Part shown: piece after piece, positions 1-12,100 of the stretch
Layout: the number at the start of each line of letters is the position of its first letter
Position numbering within the stretch: position 1 is the first letter of the stretch
Source: Stenocarpella maydis
Lineage: Eukaryota > Ascomycota > Sordariomycetes > Diaporthales > Diaporthaceae
Direction: 5' to 3'
Assembly (NCBI GenBank): GCA_002270565.1
Contig: NQMI01000049.1
Coordinates: 168,315 to 232,314, forward strand
Length of the DNA stretch: 64,000 bases
Made by a program: the position numbers and the translations under genes
Notes under the pieces: model-generated
The model's input: the letters and a program-made list of their open reading frames with translations, nothing else
Told to the model about the DNA's origin: nothing
Databases searched by the model: none

Positions 1-2569
1 CGGACACGCCACAGCCAGGGGGAAGCCAGCCCAGGGGCCCCCCCCCAGGTCCCTGTGACGAAACAAACCGGAGCGCTGGAGACTGGGGGAGTCTCGACTG
101 TCGGTGGCATGATGTGACTCTCTCTGGTGTACAGTCGCAGGCAGGCTGCTGGCGGTTGGCCCTGCAGGGTTGACGTTGTGGCTACTTGGTACTTGTGTAC
201 TCGGTAGGATTGCAGAAGTCCGCCCTGCTCGAAAACCCGAAAACCTGAAAACGCGGTGCACGAGCTCCAGCAACAGGACGGCAGGACAACAAGGCGGTGC
301 AGGGGTCAGTCGCAAGGCCCCAGTTTGTGCGCACACTAGGCGGCCGAGGATTGATGGGCTGATTGGCCTGTCAATCTAAAATCCAAATGATTTAGTCAGT
401 CGCCCGAGGGCTGTACATAGCACGCGGGCACGGCATGCAAGCCTCGATATGCTGCTCTGCTGCAGCATTGCCCTGCTGCCACTCGCTCGTCTTGCTTGCC
501 AACCGCCGGCCGCAACTGGGAAGGGCTCGCTCAGCTGAGGACGGCGACGTGGCCGAGCTGGGCCATTTGCAGCTGATCGACGGCCGGCACGAGCTCGCCT
601 GCGTCGTGTGCCGGCTGGTGGCCTTCGTTTCGCCTCCCAATCCGGCGCGTGGGGGCACTTGACCATCGACGTCCACCGGGCGATAAGTCGTCCCCGTACG
701 TGCTACCATAGTGTACAGACAGCCACGGCAATAGGCTGGGCGCCTTGCGGCCTTGGCGAGGATTTCTGATGCAGCACCCATCTTGCCAGGTGGTTGTTCG
801 AGGGCAGATGCACACGCGCGCACCCTCATTGGCCCATTGGCCTCTATCAGAGATGTCGTCTGCCCGCCTGGCATGACTGACGGGAACGCGCCGGGGGGGA
901 ACCGCAGCATTTGTTCATTCATTCCACCGTCATCGAATGGCTATGGCACGGGGCATCATCGCACACAACACGGACACGCGCATTGCTGTGGTGCCTGGTG
1001 TTTTGTCGTGCGCGTGTCGTGTGCTGTGCCGCCTTGTGCCGTGTCGGTCGTCTGTCCCAGGCCGACGGAGACTAGAAACTTTTTTTTTTTTGGTTGGTTG
1101 GTTGGTTGTTTAAAAGAGACGAGAAGAAAAAGAAGAAAAAGAGGAAAAAGGCCAAGTGGGAAACAAGGCACGGGCATCTTCTAAAGCCGTGGCAGTAACA
1201 CACGATAAGAGCACCGGCAAGCTGCTGTGACATCCGTGGACCGAACCGAGCCGGGTTAAACTTGGGGACTCTGTCGGCTCTTAGGTATTCGATGATGGTT
1301 CCTCATGTTCTATTTCCATGCGCGGGCGCGACGAAGAAGAGCTGGGACGTTTGGGATCCGGGGTTTTTTTCCTGGTGGGACATGGCACGCAGCTCTGTGC
1401 AAGCCACCGGCGCCTCCAAATATAAACTTATTTCCTGCATGAAACCTAGTGTGGCACATTGGAATGCGGCTGCCTTGGCCCTCAGAACTCACAGATATAT
1501 CCGATACTACAGCCAGACGGCAATCGATCGAGCAGCGGGCTCCAGCTCGTCCCTGCGAGTCGCGTTTCGCCTGCGGCTTGGCGGAGCCGCTATGGTGGTA
1601 TCGGTGCTATCGTGTATCCGCCATGGTTGCAGTCTGAAGGACTGGCTGGTGTTGTGTGCATGCACCGCAGATCAAACAAACTTTTTATCTATTCCCCCCC
1701 CCCTTCTCCCGTACCGCACACGTGCACTGCACACTACCATCCATACTAGACCAGTAGACATCAATCTACACCGTTTGCTTGCAGAGGGGGGTGGCTTTCT
1801 GGCCATCGGGTCCGATGACCCCCAGGTACCGAGTATCTGCACCGCACCGCACATCCCATCCGTCCTGTCTGGTGACCTGATTCAGAGCAATTGGGTTTCG
1901 GCCTGGGCGAGGGCAGAGTCTAATTTGTTCATTTCGAAACACCATCCATCATCATTTGACCATGGCCCAGGTCTGCCCCTCCTCCCAGGCGAGGAGAGGC
2001 GGTGCACATGCGTAGACCTGTAGGTAAGCCTACCTACGCCTATAATCCATAACTGTTGTTTTCTGTCCTATTAGGACAACTACTGCTGCTCCGGCTTGGC
2101 AGAGGAAATCAAAGAATACAAATAGTCTGTCTATAGCTAAGCCTACTGACTGAACCTTTGAAAGGCTAACAGAGAGTGCGCCTCACATGGTATCTCGGGG
2201 AGATATTCAGGGGCTGCTCTCGGCTAGAACCCTATTTCCCCGAGAACGGGTGCATGGCTCCCACTACACTACGTTTTTATGCGCCGAGTATCAGAGAATT
2301 GCGTGTCTGACCTGCCACTTCTCAACACGTGATGGCAGGCTGGCACGCCACATTTACGGCGCCTCTCTCACCGATCAGTGGCACAGACAGCGGGTTGCTG
2401 AGCCGTCAGTGTCGCGCTCTGGCGATGGACGACTCACCGAGAACAGGCTCTTGCATTTAGGATACCATGGCCAATTCTTCAGCCCACGGTATGCTTTCGG
2501 GACGATGCTCAGCGGTAACGGTCCGCCAGTAGGGAAGCGACTACAGCAAGCAAATATAAGCAGGTGGCC
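1..2569. other. gene-free stretch at left edge
   Basis: I find no supportable gene here on either strand. There is a T run followed by a purine-rich patch at about 1080-1150 and a C run near 1697. An open frame of 253 codons at 1262-2023 (+) has no recognisable domain, no intron structure and an ordinary non-coding composition, so I treat it as chance. The stretch abuts the P450 relic on its right. Confidence 0.6.
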
Positions 2570-2579
2570 ATCGTCATGC

Positions 2580-3770
2580 TGAGAGTCGATCCACCCAAAG
2601 CTTGGAGGGGGTCGCCGCTCTGGTACCTGTGGCCGGGAGCCAACAGCACCTCCATGTGCTTCTTCTGCGGGCCGACGCCCGCCTCGGCCATCTCGGTGTT
2701 GTTCACCCCTTCACGAGGCCATCTTCTCGCTCCGAGGCCCGGGTCTCAAGCCATGCGACGAAGCCCTTGGCGTCGTCTGGAGGCTGGCCCGCGTACGGGG
2801 TGATGATCAGGACGGGTCTGTCCTTGGGGAGGCTTTCGACGGCATCATCGAGGTTGCGGACCCCTTGTACGGCCTGAAAGCCAAAACTCGGTGAGCCCAC
2901 CCTGTAGGTCTCGCATGTGTTGCTAATTCTACCGGGGAAAAAAGGAAGAAAAAAAAAAAGAAAAAAAAAAAAAAAAAAAAAAAAAGAAAAAAAAGAAGAA
3001 AAAGAAAAAAAAGAAAAAAAGAGAAAAAAAAGAAAAAAAAAAAAAAGAAAAAAAAAAAAAAGGAAGAAAAACAAAAAAAAAAGAAAGGAAAGGGAAAAAA
3101 AAAGGAAGAAAAAAAAAGGAGAAAAAAAGAGAGAAAAAAAGAAAAAAAAAAAAGAAAGAAAAGAAACCGGCTAGAAATCAAACACTCTGGTCAGCCTTAG
3201 ATCCTTTGTAAGCCTCATGCTTGGCTGTATTCCCCTGGCCAGCTGCAGGATAGACCTTGTCCCTGTGAGGAGCGCCAGCCAGGCTGACCATCTATAGCAC
3301 TCGATTATCAGTAAACATCCCAATCTTTGCAGGAACATTCTCCCAAGGCTACCCGCCCGGTCCTTGCCTGGACGACGCCGGACCTTGAACTTGAAATCGT
3401 CAGGCTTGATTGTCAGCGTCGGCTTGACCTTGAGCTGGTACTCGGGGTCGGCGAGCTCGATGCTGAAGCGCTGCAAGATCAACTCCCAGGCTGTGATCCT
3501 CTCCTGCTCGGCGATGGCGCTTCCCGGGCAGCCCCTCACCCCGGTACCAATGGGCTTGCACGCGTTCTGCGGGATTCCTTCCACCCTCCGTCAAGGAAAC
3601 GCTGCGGACGGAACTCGTCGGCGCTGGTGTCGTGGTGAAGCCACCGGAGGTTGAGCATGATGGCCCCTTCAGGCTGCATCAGGAATTTGCCGCCAATGAC
3701 CGTGTCACACCTGCTGTGGCGCTGGATGGATGATATGGGCCCCAGGTAGCGGAGTGTCTCGCACACTGTG
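2580..3770 (-). pseudogene. broken CYP505-type P450:reductase fusion (fatty-acid hydroxylase relic)
   Basis: This is a remnant of a self-sufficient cytochrome P450 (CYP505 / P450foxy, BM3-like), which in intact form hydroxylates fatty acids with a heme domain fused to an FMN/FAD reductase. Reading the minus strand from 3770, I see the K-helix ExxR (CETLR), then a DEFRPQRF segment. A frameshift follows near 3585, and then a heme loop KPIGTGVRGCPG (the usual Phe before the first Gly is Ile) with the C-terminal heme-domain strand TLTIKPDDFKFKVRRR, ending near 3370. After about 200 bp of unrecognisable sequence and a polypurine tract, the FMN-domain start resumes at about 2930: NTCETYR, then LPKDRPVLIITPYAGQPPDDAKGFVAWLE, given here as two blocks (LPKDRPVLIITPYAG; QPPDDAKGFVAWLE). 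The match is lost near 2710. The heme N-terminus, the rest of FMN and the whole FAD/NADPH part are absent. Family assignment rests on motif order and is strong; function is lost. Confidence 0.85.
2933..3166. repeat. polypurine (A/G)n tract inside the P450 relic
   Basis: About 235 bases on the + strand are A or G almost without exception (one C near 3071), made of A runs separated by single or double G. The tract sits where the linker and first FMN strand of the fused P450 should be encoded. Lys/Glu/Arg-rich (+) or Phe/Ser-rich (-) open frames across it are compositional artefacts. Confidence 0.9.
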
Positions 3771-4438
3771 CCTCAAGAGACTTTTCGGATGGGGGTTGTG
3801 CTCCGGCTCATCAGAGAACGTTGATACTCTATGATACAACCACCCATCCAACAGCATATCCTCCCACACAGTTTCAATCAGACCCACAACTAACGCACCT
3901 CCGCAGGTATTATGCAAGGCCCATGTTATTCTTATCGCAGTCACAGACCAGTAAGGCATTCACCGGTGCACCACTCGGTCGCAAAAAGACACGTTGGTGT
4001 TGACCGAATGGACTGGCCACTACTACTAATGCCCGAGACCAGACCTGAGACTCAGCCGGGGAGACATGCACCGAAGACACAGATATCGCTTTTTGTACGC
4101 CTGCAGGGGACGTTAAATATACACTGAAGACAGAAAAGCCTCATGATGCTCAAAAGAGGTCGATCATCATTTGCCCGATATACCAAAGCCGCTTCGCTCC
4201 AAGCCATTGCGCTGTCATGCTATGCTAAACGCTCTCTTTGCTGATATGAAGAACATGTCCCTCCCGGAAGTTCCAGTACGCACGTGACGTGTGCTTCTGT
4301 GTATGCGTGTTCTACGTTCAAACTGCACTCCCGATCTATCTTGTTCAAGCTTTAACCCACTTCGGATGGCACGCCACCTCAACTGGCCGTCAAGGGCATA
4401 CTTGTTGAGACGTGGTACTCTAAATCATGACGTTCTCG
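3771..4438. other. intergenic, nothing recognised
   Basis: The stretch lies between the truncated 5' end of the P450 relic and the stop codon of the CAF120-like gene. I see no P450 upstream helices (I-helix, C-helix) on the minus strand here, so the relic is truncated rather than continuing. It presumably holds the 3' UTR of the CAF120-like gene. Confidence 0.5.
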
Positions 4439-7400
4439 TCAAAAGGCATGTCCCTGATGATGCGGTGGCATAGGCGCCCTCGGGGTGCCCGGGGTCCCTG
4501 GCGTACGATGACCCTGCGACATAAACTGGCCTTGAGGAGGCATCATCATGGGTCGGCTGAACCCTTCTGGGCCAGGAGATGCCTTCCGCATCTGACCTGG
4601 GCCGGGACTCTGCATCCTCATCGGCCCCGCACCAGGGCCCGGGCTGTTCATCCGCATTGGACCTTGGCCGGGACCTGGAGAGGCCATCCTCATCGGACCC
4701 TGTCCGGGGCCAGGGCTGTTCATGCGCATCGGTGGCTGCATGACGGGATTGCCATAACCACCGCCTTGGGGATGACCATACTGAGGACCACCTGGCTGCA
4801 TAGGGGGAGGGCTCATGGCGTAGCGCGGCCCTGGGCTCATTGAGCGCGGGCCGACGGGGCTCACTGGCATGCCTATCCCGACAGGCGGAGGAGACAAAGT
4901 GGCTGACCGCGGAGGCCCTGGCTGCTGCCCAGGATATCCTCCACGACCCATCCCCGCGTTATAACCCATGTTACTCTGCATTATCGTGCTGCCGCCATAC
5001 ATTGATGGAGCTTGGGCATTCATTGGGCTCATGCCCATATTGCTCACATTGCCCATGCTCATGTTCGGCACTGCTCCGTACATCTGCTGCTGGGCGTACT
5101 GCTGCTGCTGCTGAGCATATTGTTGCTGGGCGTACTGGTGCTGCTGCTGCTGCTGCTGCTGCTGGCGCTGGTGGATGGCGTTCTGGACGGTCTGAGACTG
5201 ATAGCCCTGCTTCATCTGAGCCTTTTCTCTCTCACGCGCATCGATCGCTCCCACCAGGCCTGGCCCCTGGCCCTGTCCCGGACCGCTGTTGGTGGCCATG
5301 CTAATCAGTGGCGTCCCAGTGGTCCGTGCCAAATACTCTTGCTCGCGTGCTGAAAGGGTTGTGCTGGCTGCTCCGCTGCCGTTCACACCCAGGACGTCGC
5401 CCGGGCCTCGGGAAGGAGAGCGCTGAAGCAGATCTGCGCTGCCCGACCTCGAGTGACGTTTGGTGAGATAATCTTGGCTGCCGCTGCGCTTAATCGGCGG
5501 AGAATGCGCCATATTTGCCAGCGCGTTGCCCGAGGGAGTACGCTGGTGTGCGTACTGTGGAGCTGTCGCCACCGCCGTCGCCCGCTGCGCTACGAACTCC
5601 TCAGGAGAGAGTGCTCCGTCCTGGCCGCCTGGCCCACCGACGGCCACACCAGGTTGCCAGGCAATACTCCGACGCTTGAGCGTGTCCTCAGACTCATTTC
5701 GTGCGTGGCCGATCTCAGCAGTAAAAGGTGTGATATTGGCACTGGGTGTCGTGGGAACAGGTGTCTTCCTCGGCCCAGGAGAGTATGACCTTGGAGGCTG
5801 GGCGGCAGGCGGGTTCGGTGGGACCCACGGCCCAGCAGCGATGTTTCGCTCGGCGCCACGGGCGAGATTGAGTGTAGGGCCGAAGTTGATTTCTGGCATG
5901 TCAATCCTTGATCTGCCAGGAACAGACTCCGAAGCTGCAGTGTCCCCGACAGTCTTCAGCACGCCGGCACGTGGTCTCTCCCTGGATTCCTGAGTCTCGG
6001 TCGATTTCCGGGTGCTGGCGTAGTCGGGACTATCCGTGGACGCAGTTTCATCGTAGTTGCTACTAGCCTCGCTCCTCATGGTTCCTTGACGCTGCCTTTG
6101 CCGCGAGGAATCCTGCTGGTCGTAATCGTGAGGGTGCGGCTCGGGAGAGTTGACCAGTTGAAACGCAGCTTCTCCCAGAATGTGGTTGCGCAGACTGCTG
6201 TTGGTCGACGGTGAAACTGGCGTCACATCGCCTGTGTTGCTTCGCGACGACCCTTGACGCGAAGATGCTGCCTTGGACTGGAGACTATCCGTCCGTGTGG
6301 GCAGAGGCTTCCGGTGGATCGGCGGGGATCCGACCGTCTGCAGCGGTGGGAGTGGCTTCCGCTGAGCTCCGGGTGGGGGTGTCCTACGACTGTTGGGGGG
6401 GGGGCCACCGGCACCAGGATTCTGGTACTCATGGTGCGGGTTCGGAGGGCCGGGTGGCCTCATCATCCCGTTCGGTGGACCCCTGCTGTCCTGTGAATAA
6501 CCAGGTGGCGGCATCCCACGGCCTCGGCCACCTCCATGAGGCGGGGGTGGAGGCCCGCGTGATCCAGGTGGTCCTGAGCCGGGAGGATATTGGCCTCTCC
6601 CGCCTTGATTTGGCGGGTATGGACCGGGACCGGGACCGGGACCTGGAGATGGGCGTCTCTGTCCATCCCCGTGAGCGCCGGGTGCCAGAGGTGATCTGGA
6701 CCGCTTCTGTTCCAGACTCATCTGTGGTGGCGGCATGCCCGGAGACCGTGGCGGAGTGGGATTGCCGCCCGGGACACTCAGTCCTTCACGAGATCGGTTC
6801 TCATTAGCAGACATTCCTACCGAGTTAGCATAAGCGTTGGTATGTACCGCTAAGCCCCGAGGGTCTGCCTGTCCAGAGGCGGATGACGCGCTCTGCTCAT
6901 CACTGTACCTCTCTCCGCCGCCTTCCATCAGAGCAGGATCTGTGTTAGTTTGGAGCGCAACGCCCAGCTGCTGCAGGGTTGCGCTCGACAAACGGCTTGT
7001 GGCTCTCCTGAGTTCTGGGGAGTGATATGCCCTCTGTGGGCGAGCTGTAGCCGCATGTTGGAATGACGGTGGTGCCTGGACCGGTTCCGGATGGCTCATA
7101 TTGTGTAACCCCTCCAGATCGCGCACCGGCGGGGCCAGCCCTGGCAGGTCATCCTCCGAACTGACGCGTTCTGGTGTCGACGCAAGATCATTTGCAAAGC
7201 GCATGGGGGTATGGCCACGCGGCGGTGTCGGGCCCTGCCTTTCGTCCTGGAGACGTGGCGCGAAACCTTCCAGGCTACCTGGGCCCTGTATCGGGGTATC
7301 TGAGCTGTTGCGCTGGTGGCCAGCTACTCCGGCCCTGGCGTCGGGCGCACGAGCCCTGGCGCCCGGAGGAGCTGAGTCATTACGCGGTCCAGGGGTCGAG

Positions 7401-9106
7401 GCAGAAAACGAGCGAGAAACCCGCACGGAAGGACCGTCGTCCGCAAAACCAACCCCTCTCGACCTGGTGGCAGCTGGCATAGCAGGGCCGATACTAAGGC
7501 GCTTGCTCCTGCGGCTGTCACTCCGGGCCGCTGCCGGCGTGTCGTCCACGGCATTCATCCTCTGGCCCGTCAGTTCTTTGAGCTTCTTCTTCCAGTCCCG
7601 CTCCGACCAGGAGCCACTGCCCTCGGTGAGAATCAGATTGACCACGTCGAGTATCTCCAAGTACCCATATCTCCTGTGTTTCGGCATGGCGAACATGAGG
7701 GATCTCGAGTCCAGCACACTGGCCACCAGGCGCCCGGGACGGCCATACAAGCCAAAAGTATCCCAGGTAGGAAACATAAATCTGAGAAGCATCTCGAATC
7801 CATTGACGGCCGGAGGCACCTCAGGCATGATGAAGACGAAGCCTTCGGTCGAGGACGGCGGTTCGGAGTGGATGGTAATGTTGCACTCCATCTTGATCAG
7901 GGTCGAGGCGTCGATTAGGGACTTGGCCTGCGGGTAGATTGCATAACAGGAGTAGGCATCTGTTATGGAGGCGATTGGCTTGGTTTTCTTCTGTTTCTTC
8001 CCGTCCTTTTTGGTATCGTAGAACTTGATGTCGCCCTTGAGCACCGGTGGTTTCGAGTGGTCGTATGGGGACCTCTTCCTCAACTCCTTCTGGTGTTTCT
8101 GGAACTCCTTCTCGTCCGGTGGTGAGATGACGCACCAACAGCGCCGCCAGGGGACTCCGGCACCGAACCGAACGCGCACCCATGCCTCTGTCTTGAACCT
8201 TGCCCTCTCCATGATCAGGTTGATATTGTTCACGGTCTTGCCTTTACCGGCAATCAGGGCACCGGTATATGCTTCTTGCAAGGTCGAGTGCTCGAACATG
8301 GCCAACCGGATGCCTGCGGTCCATTGCAGCAATGAGTGGTGAGAGTTGAAATGTAGTAGGTAGCGATTCCTCCCGGCCGTCGATATGCTTAGAATGTTTT
8401 GCAGTGGTTGCTCGCCCTTAGATCTCGTGGGTAGTGATTCGATCTGCGATTCTCGTCAGCACCATCAACACAAAAACAATCACACATATGCGCGCGTTCT
8501 CGTGTTTTCCCCAGCTGTCCATTACCATTTTGATCGAGGCATCTGTCAGGTTGATGAACTTTGGCAGTACCTCGCCGTCCTCACCGGCCGCATCGAGTTC
8601 TGCGGCGTCCCATAGCGACAGGACCGTCCCCACAAGCTGCGCAAAGCATTCCGTCCATGTTCGGTCTGGGTTTGGCCGCCCATCTGGTGGAGAGCTGTCA
8701 GAGACGAGACCGAGGGGCCGGGTGGCGGCATGAACCTACGTGTGTTTTGGTCGTCGAGCTTGAGGAAGTACCCCTCCTGGTACAGCTTGTTGGAGTGGCT
8801 GTTGAGGAAGGTGAAAATGGGCTGCAGCTCCGGGATCGTGTCGTCGCCAACGTCCATGAGGGGCGGCTGGAAGGTCTGTACCATGGACAAGGGACGGCCA
8901 GAGTTGCTGCGATTCCTGCCCCCGGAGTTGGTCGTCGCGGGCGTGTCAACGGGCGACGAAGGGTGGATCGGGGACGAGGGCTGTATAGGTATCGAGTTGC
9001 GGTGTGGGTTTGGCGCACGCAGCGGGTTGGGTCCGTCGTGGGGAGGCGATGAGTTGGGCGTCGAGCTATGTGAGTTTTGTCTGCTATGCCCAGACAGCTG
9101 GGACAT
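4439..9106 (-). CDS. CAF120: CAF120/SKG3-like PH-domain protein, CCR4-NOT associated
   Basis: The predicted protein has 1509 residues in three exons: 9106-8740, 8683-8526 and 8443-4439. Introns of 56 bp (8739-8684) and 82 bp (8525-8444) restore the conserved frame across KLDDQNTHGRPN and ASIKM/IESLPTRS. The Ser/Pro-rich N-terminus is followed by a split PH domain (about residues 105-330) with LYQEGYFLKLDD, WTECFAQLVGTVLSLWDAAE and QWTAGIRLAMFEH, then IYPQAKSLIDASTLIKME and a conserved helical segment ending near SWSERDWKKKLKEL. The rest is a long disordered Pro/Gly/Ser-rich tail with a polyglutamine segment and a tandem SPGPG repeat. In yeast, Caf120 is a PH protein linked to the CCR4-NOT mRNA deadenylation and transcription complex; Skg3 is its paralogue at the bud neck. 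The role here is inferred from that homology. The start ATG at 9106 is the first in frame and is preceded by a long pyrimidine-rich leader. Confidence 0.9.
4571..4735 (-). repeat. tandem SPGPG-type coding repeat in CAF120-like tail
   Basis: About five imperfect copies of a 12-13 codon unit (consensus MRMxSPGPGxGP) lie near the C-terminus of the CAF120-like protein. Copies differ by single residues, suggesting unequal exchange or slippage. Confidence 0.8.
5085..5170 (-). repeat. polyglutamine / CAG-type coding microsatellite
   Basis: On the minus strand, runs of CAG/CAA encode a Gln-rich block broken by Tyr-Ala (QYAQQQ units) in the disordered tail of the CAF120-like protein. The longest uninterrupted CTG run on the + strand is at about 5140-5163. 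Confidence 0.85.
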
Positions 9107-12100
9107 AAACGAGAGGACTGTGTGATTATTTGCGAACCATCAGCACTGGAAGGGAAGATTAAAGAGCCAGGGGGGGTCGACAGTTCGTCCCGCAGGGCGG
9201 CCGCAAGTCCAGCACAACAGTAAGTTGACTGGCTGGGGGATGGTCTAGAGTGAACTGGGAAATTTGCCGTATGGGGACAAGGGTGGGTGCGCATGCACCT
9301 GGTGCAGTGGTCAGGGTGGGGGGTTTTGTCAGGATTCGCGGCGATGTGTCAGGCTATCATGCGGTGCAAGCACGTCCAATTCACGGGGGTGAAGGGAGGG
9401 GATTCCGGGCTGTTGGTTGAGGACGACGGAGAGCGAGACTGGGGGAGGGGGGGGTTGTGAGGCGAGGCGAGGCTAGCAGAGGTGTTGCGCGCGAAAGGTG
9501 GTCGAAAAGGGCAAGGGGGAATGGAGATGGAGGAGCCCTACCGCGACTTCGACCCATTTTTGTCCTCCCCAGAGATCCCTTAATTGCGCGTCGCCCTTTT
9601 CCCTCACGCTCCCCCTAAAAATGGGCGGGAGTGGTATCACTCAGCCAGACACCCGGATGTCTCTGGGCTGGTAGGGGCCTGGGCCGTGCCAGAAGACGGC
9701 AATAACCGGGACGGGAGGCGGCCAGGCAATCCAGCAGGCGGAAGCGTCAGGTGCGGGTTATTTGTGTTGTTGTGTTGTTGCTGGTTGGAGTGTTTCGGGC
9801 TATAAAAATGGCTGTCTTGCTGCCGCTGCTCTCTTTGGTCAAAGAATGCTCCGGATAGCACGGCGCTGTCCGCCTTGTGTCTGGTGCGCCGGGGGACAAA
9901 GGCTCCGTTCTCACTTCTCACCGACTCCCTGGTTCAAGTGACTTGAGACCCAGATTTGTGGGAAGAGAGAGAAAGGGAAAAAAAAAAATGGCAAAGATCT
10001 CCTCACAGGCTGTTGTACCCAGCGCCGCCTAGTGAGAGGCGGCCTTCACAGGATGAACGAGAGTTGCTGCTTGTTCAGAATATTGCGCGGTGACGCTCCT
10101 GTCAGAGAGAGGCTGTGCAGCTTCACGGCGGGCAAGAAGGGTCTTGGTGCTGCGGCGCAAACTCGGCCGTGGCAGCGCTCGGGAGGGCCGGGTGGTGCAG
10201 ATCGGTGGTCGGGAACGCAGGCGAGGTTTTGGCCCAGGTATAGCAATGGGTCTCAAGGGAGGTGAACAAAAAGGCGAGGCGAAGGAGAGAAAGTTCGGAG
10301 TGGCAGGAGACGCTGGAGGTGTGAACTTGCACGGATTATTGATGCGAGAGACGTACGTGATCCGCGCGACAAGGGTCTGGGCACTCATACGTCAGGTCAC
10401 CAGCTTGGTGCTGCTCCTGCGCGGCTCCATCTGGCATCCAGGTTTCGGGTCGAGGTGGAATGGCATGTGGCGTCTAATCCGGGGGCGGAGAGGTGGCAGA
10501 TCTCAGGCGAGCCCCGTGATGCGCTGTGCTTGTTGCTGCTTTGGTCGCGTTGGTATCAAGATGGTCGTCTCCTAAAACGAGTCAAGCTGTGCCGTGACCT
10601 GTGCATGCACATGTGCCATCTGTCTTGGTCGTATTATAGGGCAGAGCAGGCAAACGAGGTGGGTTCCAGATGGCTGCCGAGTTGAGCGTGCAAGGGTGGG
10701 GGGCTGCGACAATCCCAATGGTTGGCCGTCGACAGCGACACCTTCTTGCCTGTCTCTCTCTGCGCGCTCGTATGCGTAGCGTAAGCCAGACCGGGGCAGC
10801 CCCGTTGGTGATGGTGAGGTGGACGGCGGGTGCGGCCAGCAAGCCCAACAGCAGTGTGCACAGCAGTATGTATAGCAAAGCGGATGGCAAGGTATAAGAA
10901 GGAGGGTTTGTAGGCCAGGCAAGGCAAGCACAGGCAAGCAGTCAGTCAACAGTACCCTGTAGAGACCATCCCGTCGAGCTGCACCGGTGTGAGTGGTGAC
11001 GTTACTGGACGGGTGGGTATGGGGGAGGAGGAAGAAGAGTCTCGAGAGGCTGGCTTGTTAGCTTGCTGGTTCGGACGGGATCTAGACCAGCCGGGATGCT
11101 GTGGGAGGCGACTTGCTTATAATTATTACAACTCCTGCAGAGGACCAAAAAAAATCAGGCCAGGCCGGGAGGAGCGCGTGTGTGGTGTGTAGTGTGTGAG
11201 AAGCTGCTGCAGGGTCAGTCACCAAGGCCAGGTCAGGCCAGGGGCCGGGCCATGTCAACTTTGGCATCGGGTTTGATTCTACTAGCAGGATAAAAGAAGG
11301 CTTGGCCCCCTCGTCGGTCCGTTTATGTGTCTTGCCTCGCTGAGAATTCGGTCCATCCCAAAGGCCTTGAACACAGTACAGTGCCTTGGCGACCTTGGTT
11401 AGTCTATGATGCATCCGCATGCTCTGGGCCACGATGGCCAAGCAAGCCGTGGGACCCCAAGGTATATACATTGCACTTCTCTGAGTCCCGACACTGCCTG
11501 ACTGACTGGCTGGCCTCCCTTCATGTGTTTGGTCACGAACATCTCCCCGGCCACGAGTGCCGATGAGCTCGACGGCTTGGCACGCCTGAAGCATGAGGCA
11601 TGGCCATGACGAAGGGAGCGTACAAGCAGGGCGTCCTCAGGTCACGGATCCTGCCCACGCCGGCAGGGGTCGGGCACCTCGACTGGCAACAACCTTGTTC
11701 CGAGGTGGTTTAAGTAAGATTTTCCCCAGCATCTGTCTTGGTGGTGCCTGTGCTGTTGGTTAGTTTCCGCCGTAGTCGTCGTCGCCGTCGCATGTTCTTT
11801 GGCCCCCCCAGCCCTGCATCCCGCCTGTCGAGTACGGACTCTCTCTGCCGTACCAGCTCGGCGGTCACTGGCCCATGGATGTCGCACGCGCGGAGGAGAT
11901 GAGTTAGGCGAGCCGCTCAGGTGGAGGTGGCCTGCCAGGACTGCCAGGACTGCCAGGACTGCAGGACTGCGCAGCAACCGCCGGAGCACGTACTGGGTCG
12001 AGGCTAGGCGTGGGCTTGGGACCCGCGAGGACTGCACACAGGCAGTATGTAGTAGCTTGGCCGCGCTACGTGCTGAGACGGCTGACGTTGTGTGTTGCCG

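Noticed and set aside
1262..2023. 253-codon open frame on the + strand
   Set aside because: No domain, signal, repeat or conserved-looking segment; neighbouring frames are also partly open. Treated as chance.
2807..3181. Phe/Ser-rich (-) and Lys/Glu-rich (+) open frames
   Set aside because: They are read-through of the polypurine tract and not credible proteins; the fused FMN-domain residues belong to the P450 relic.
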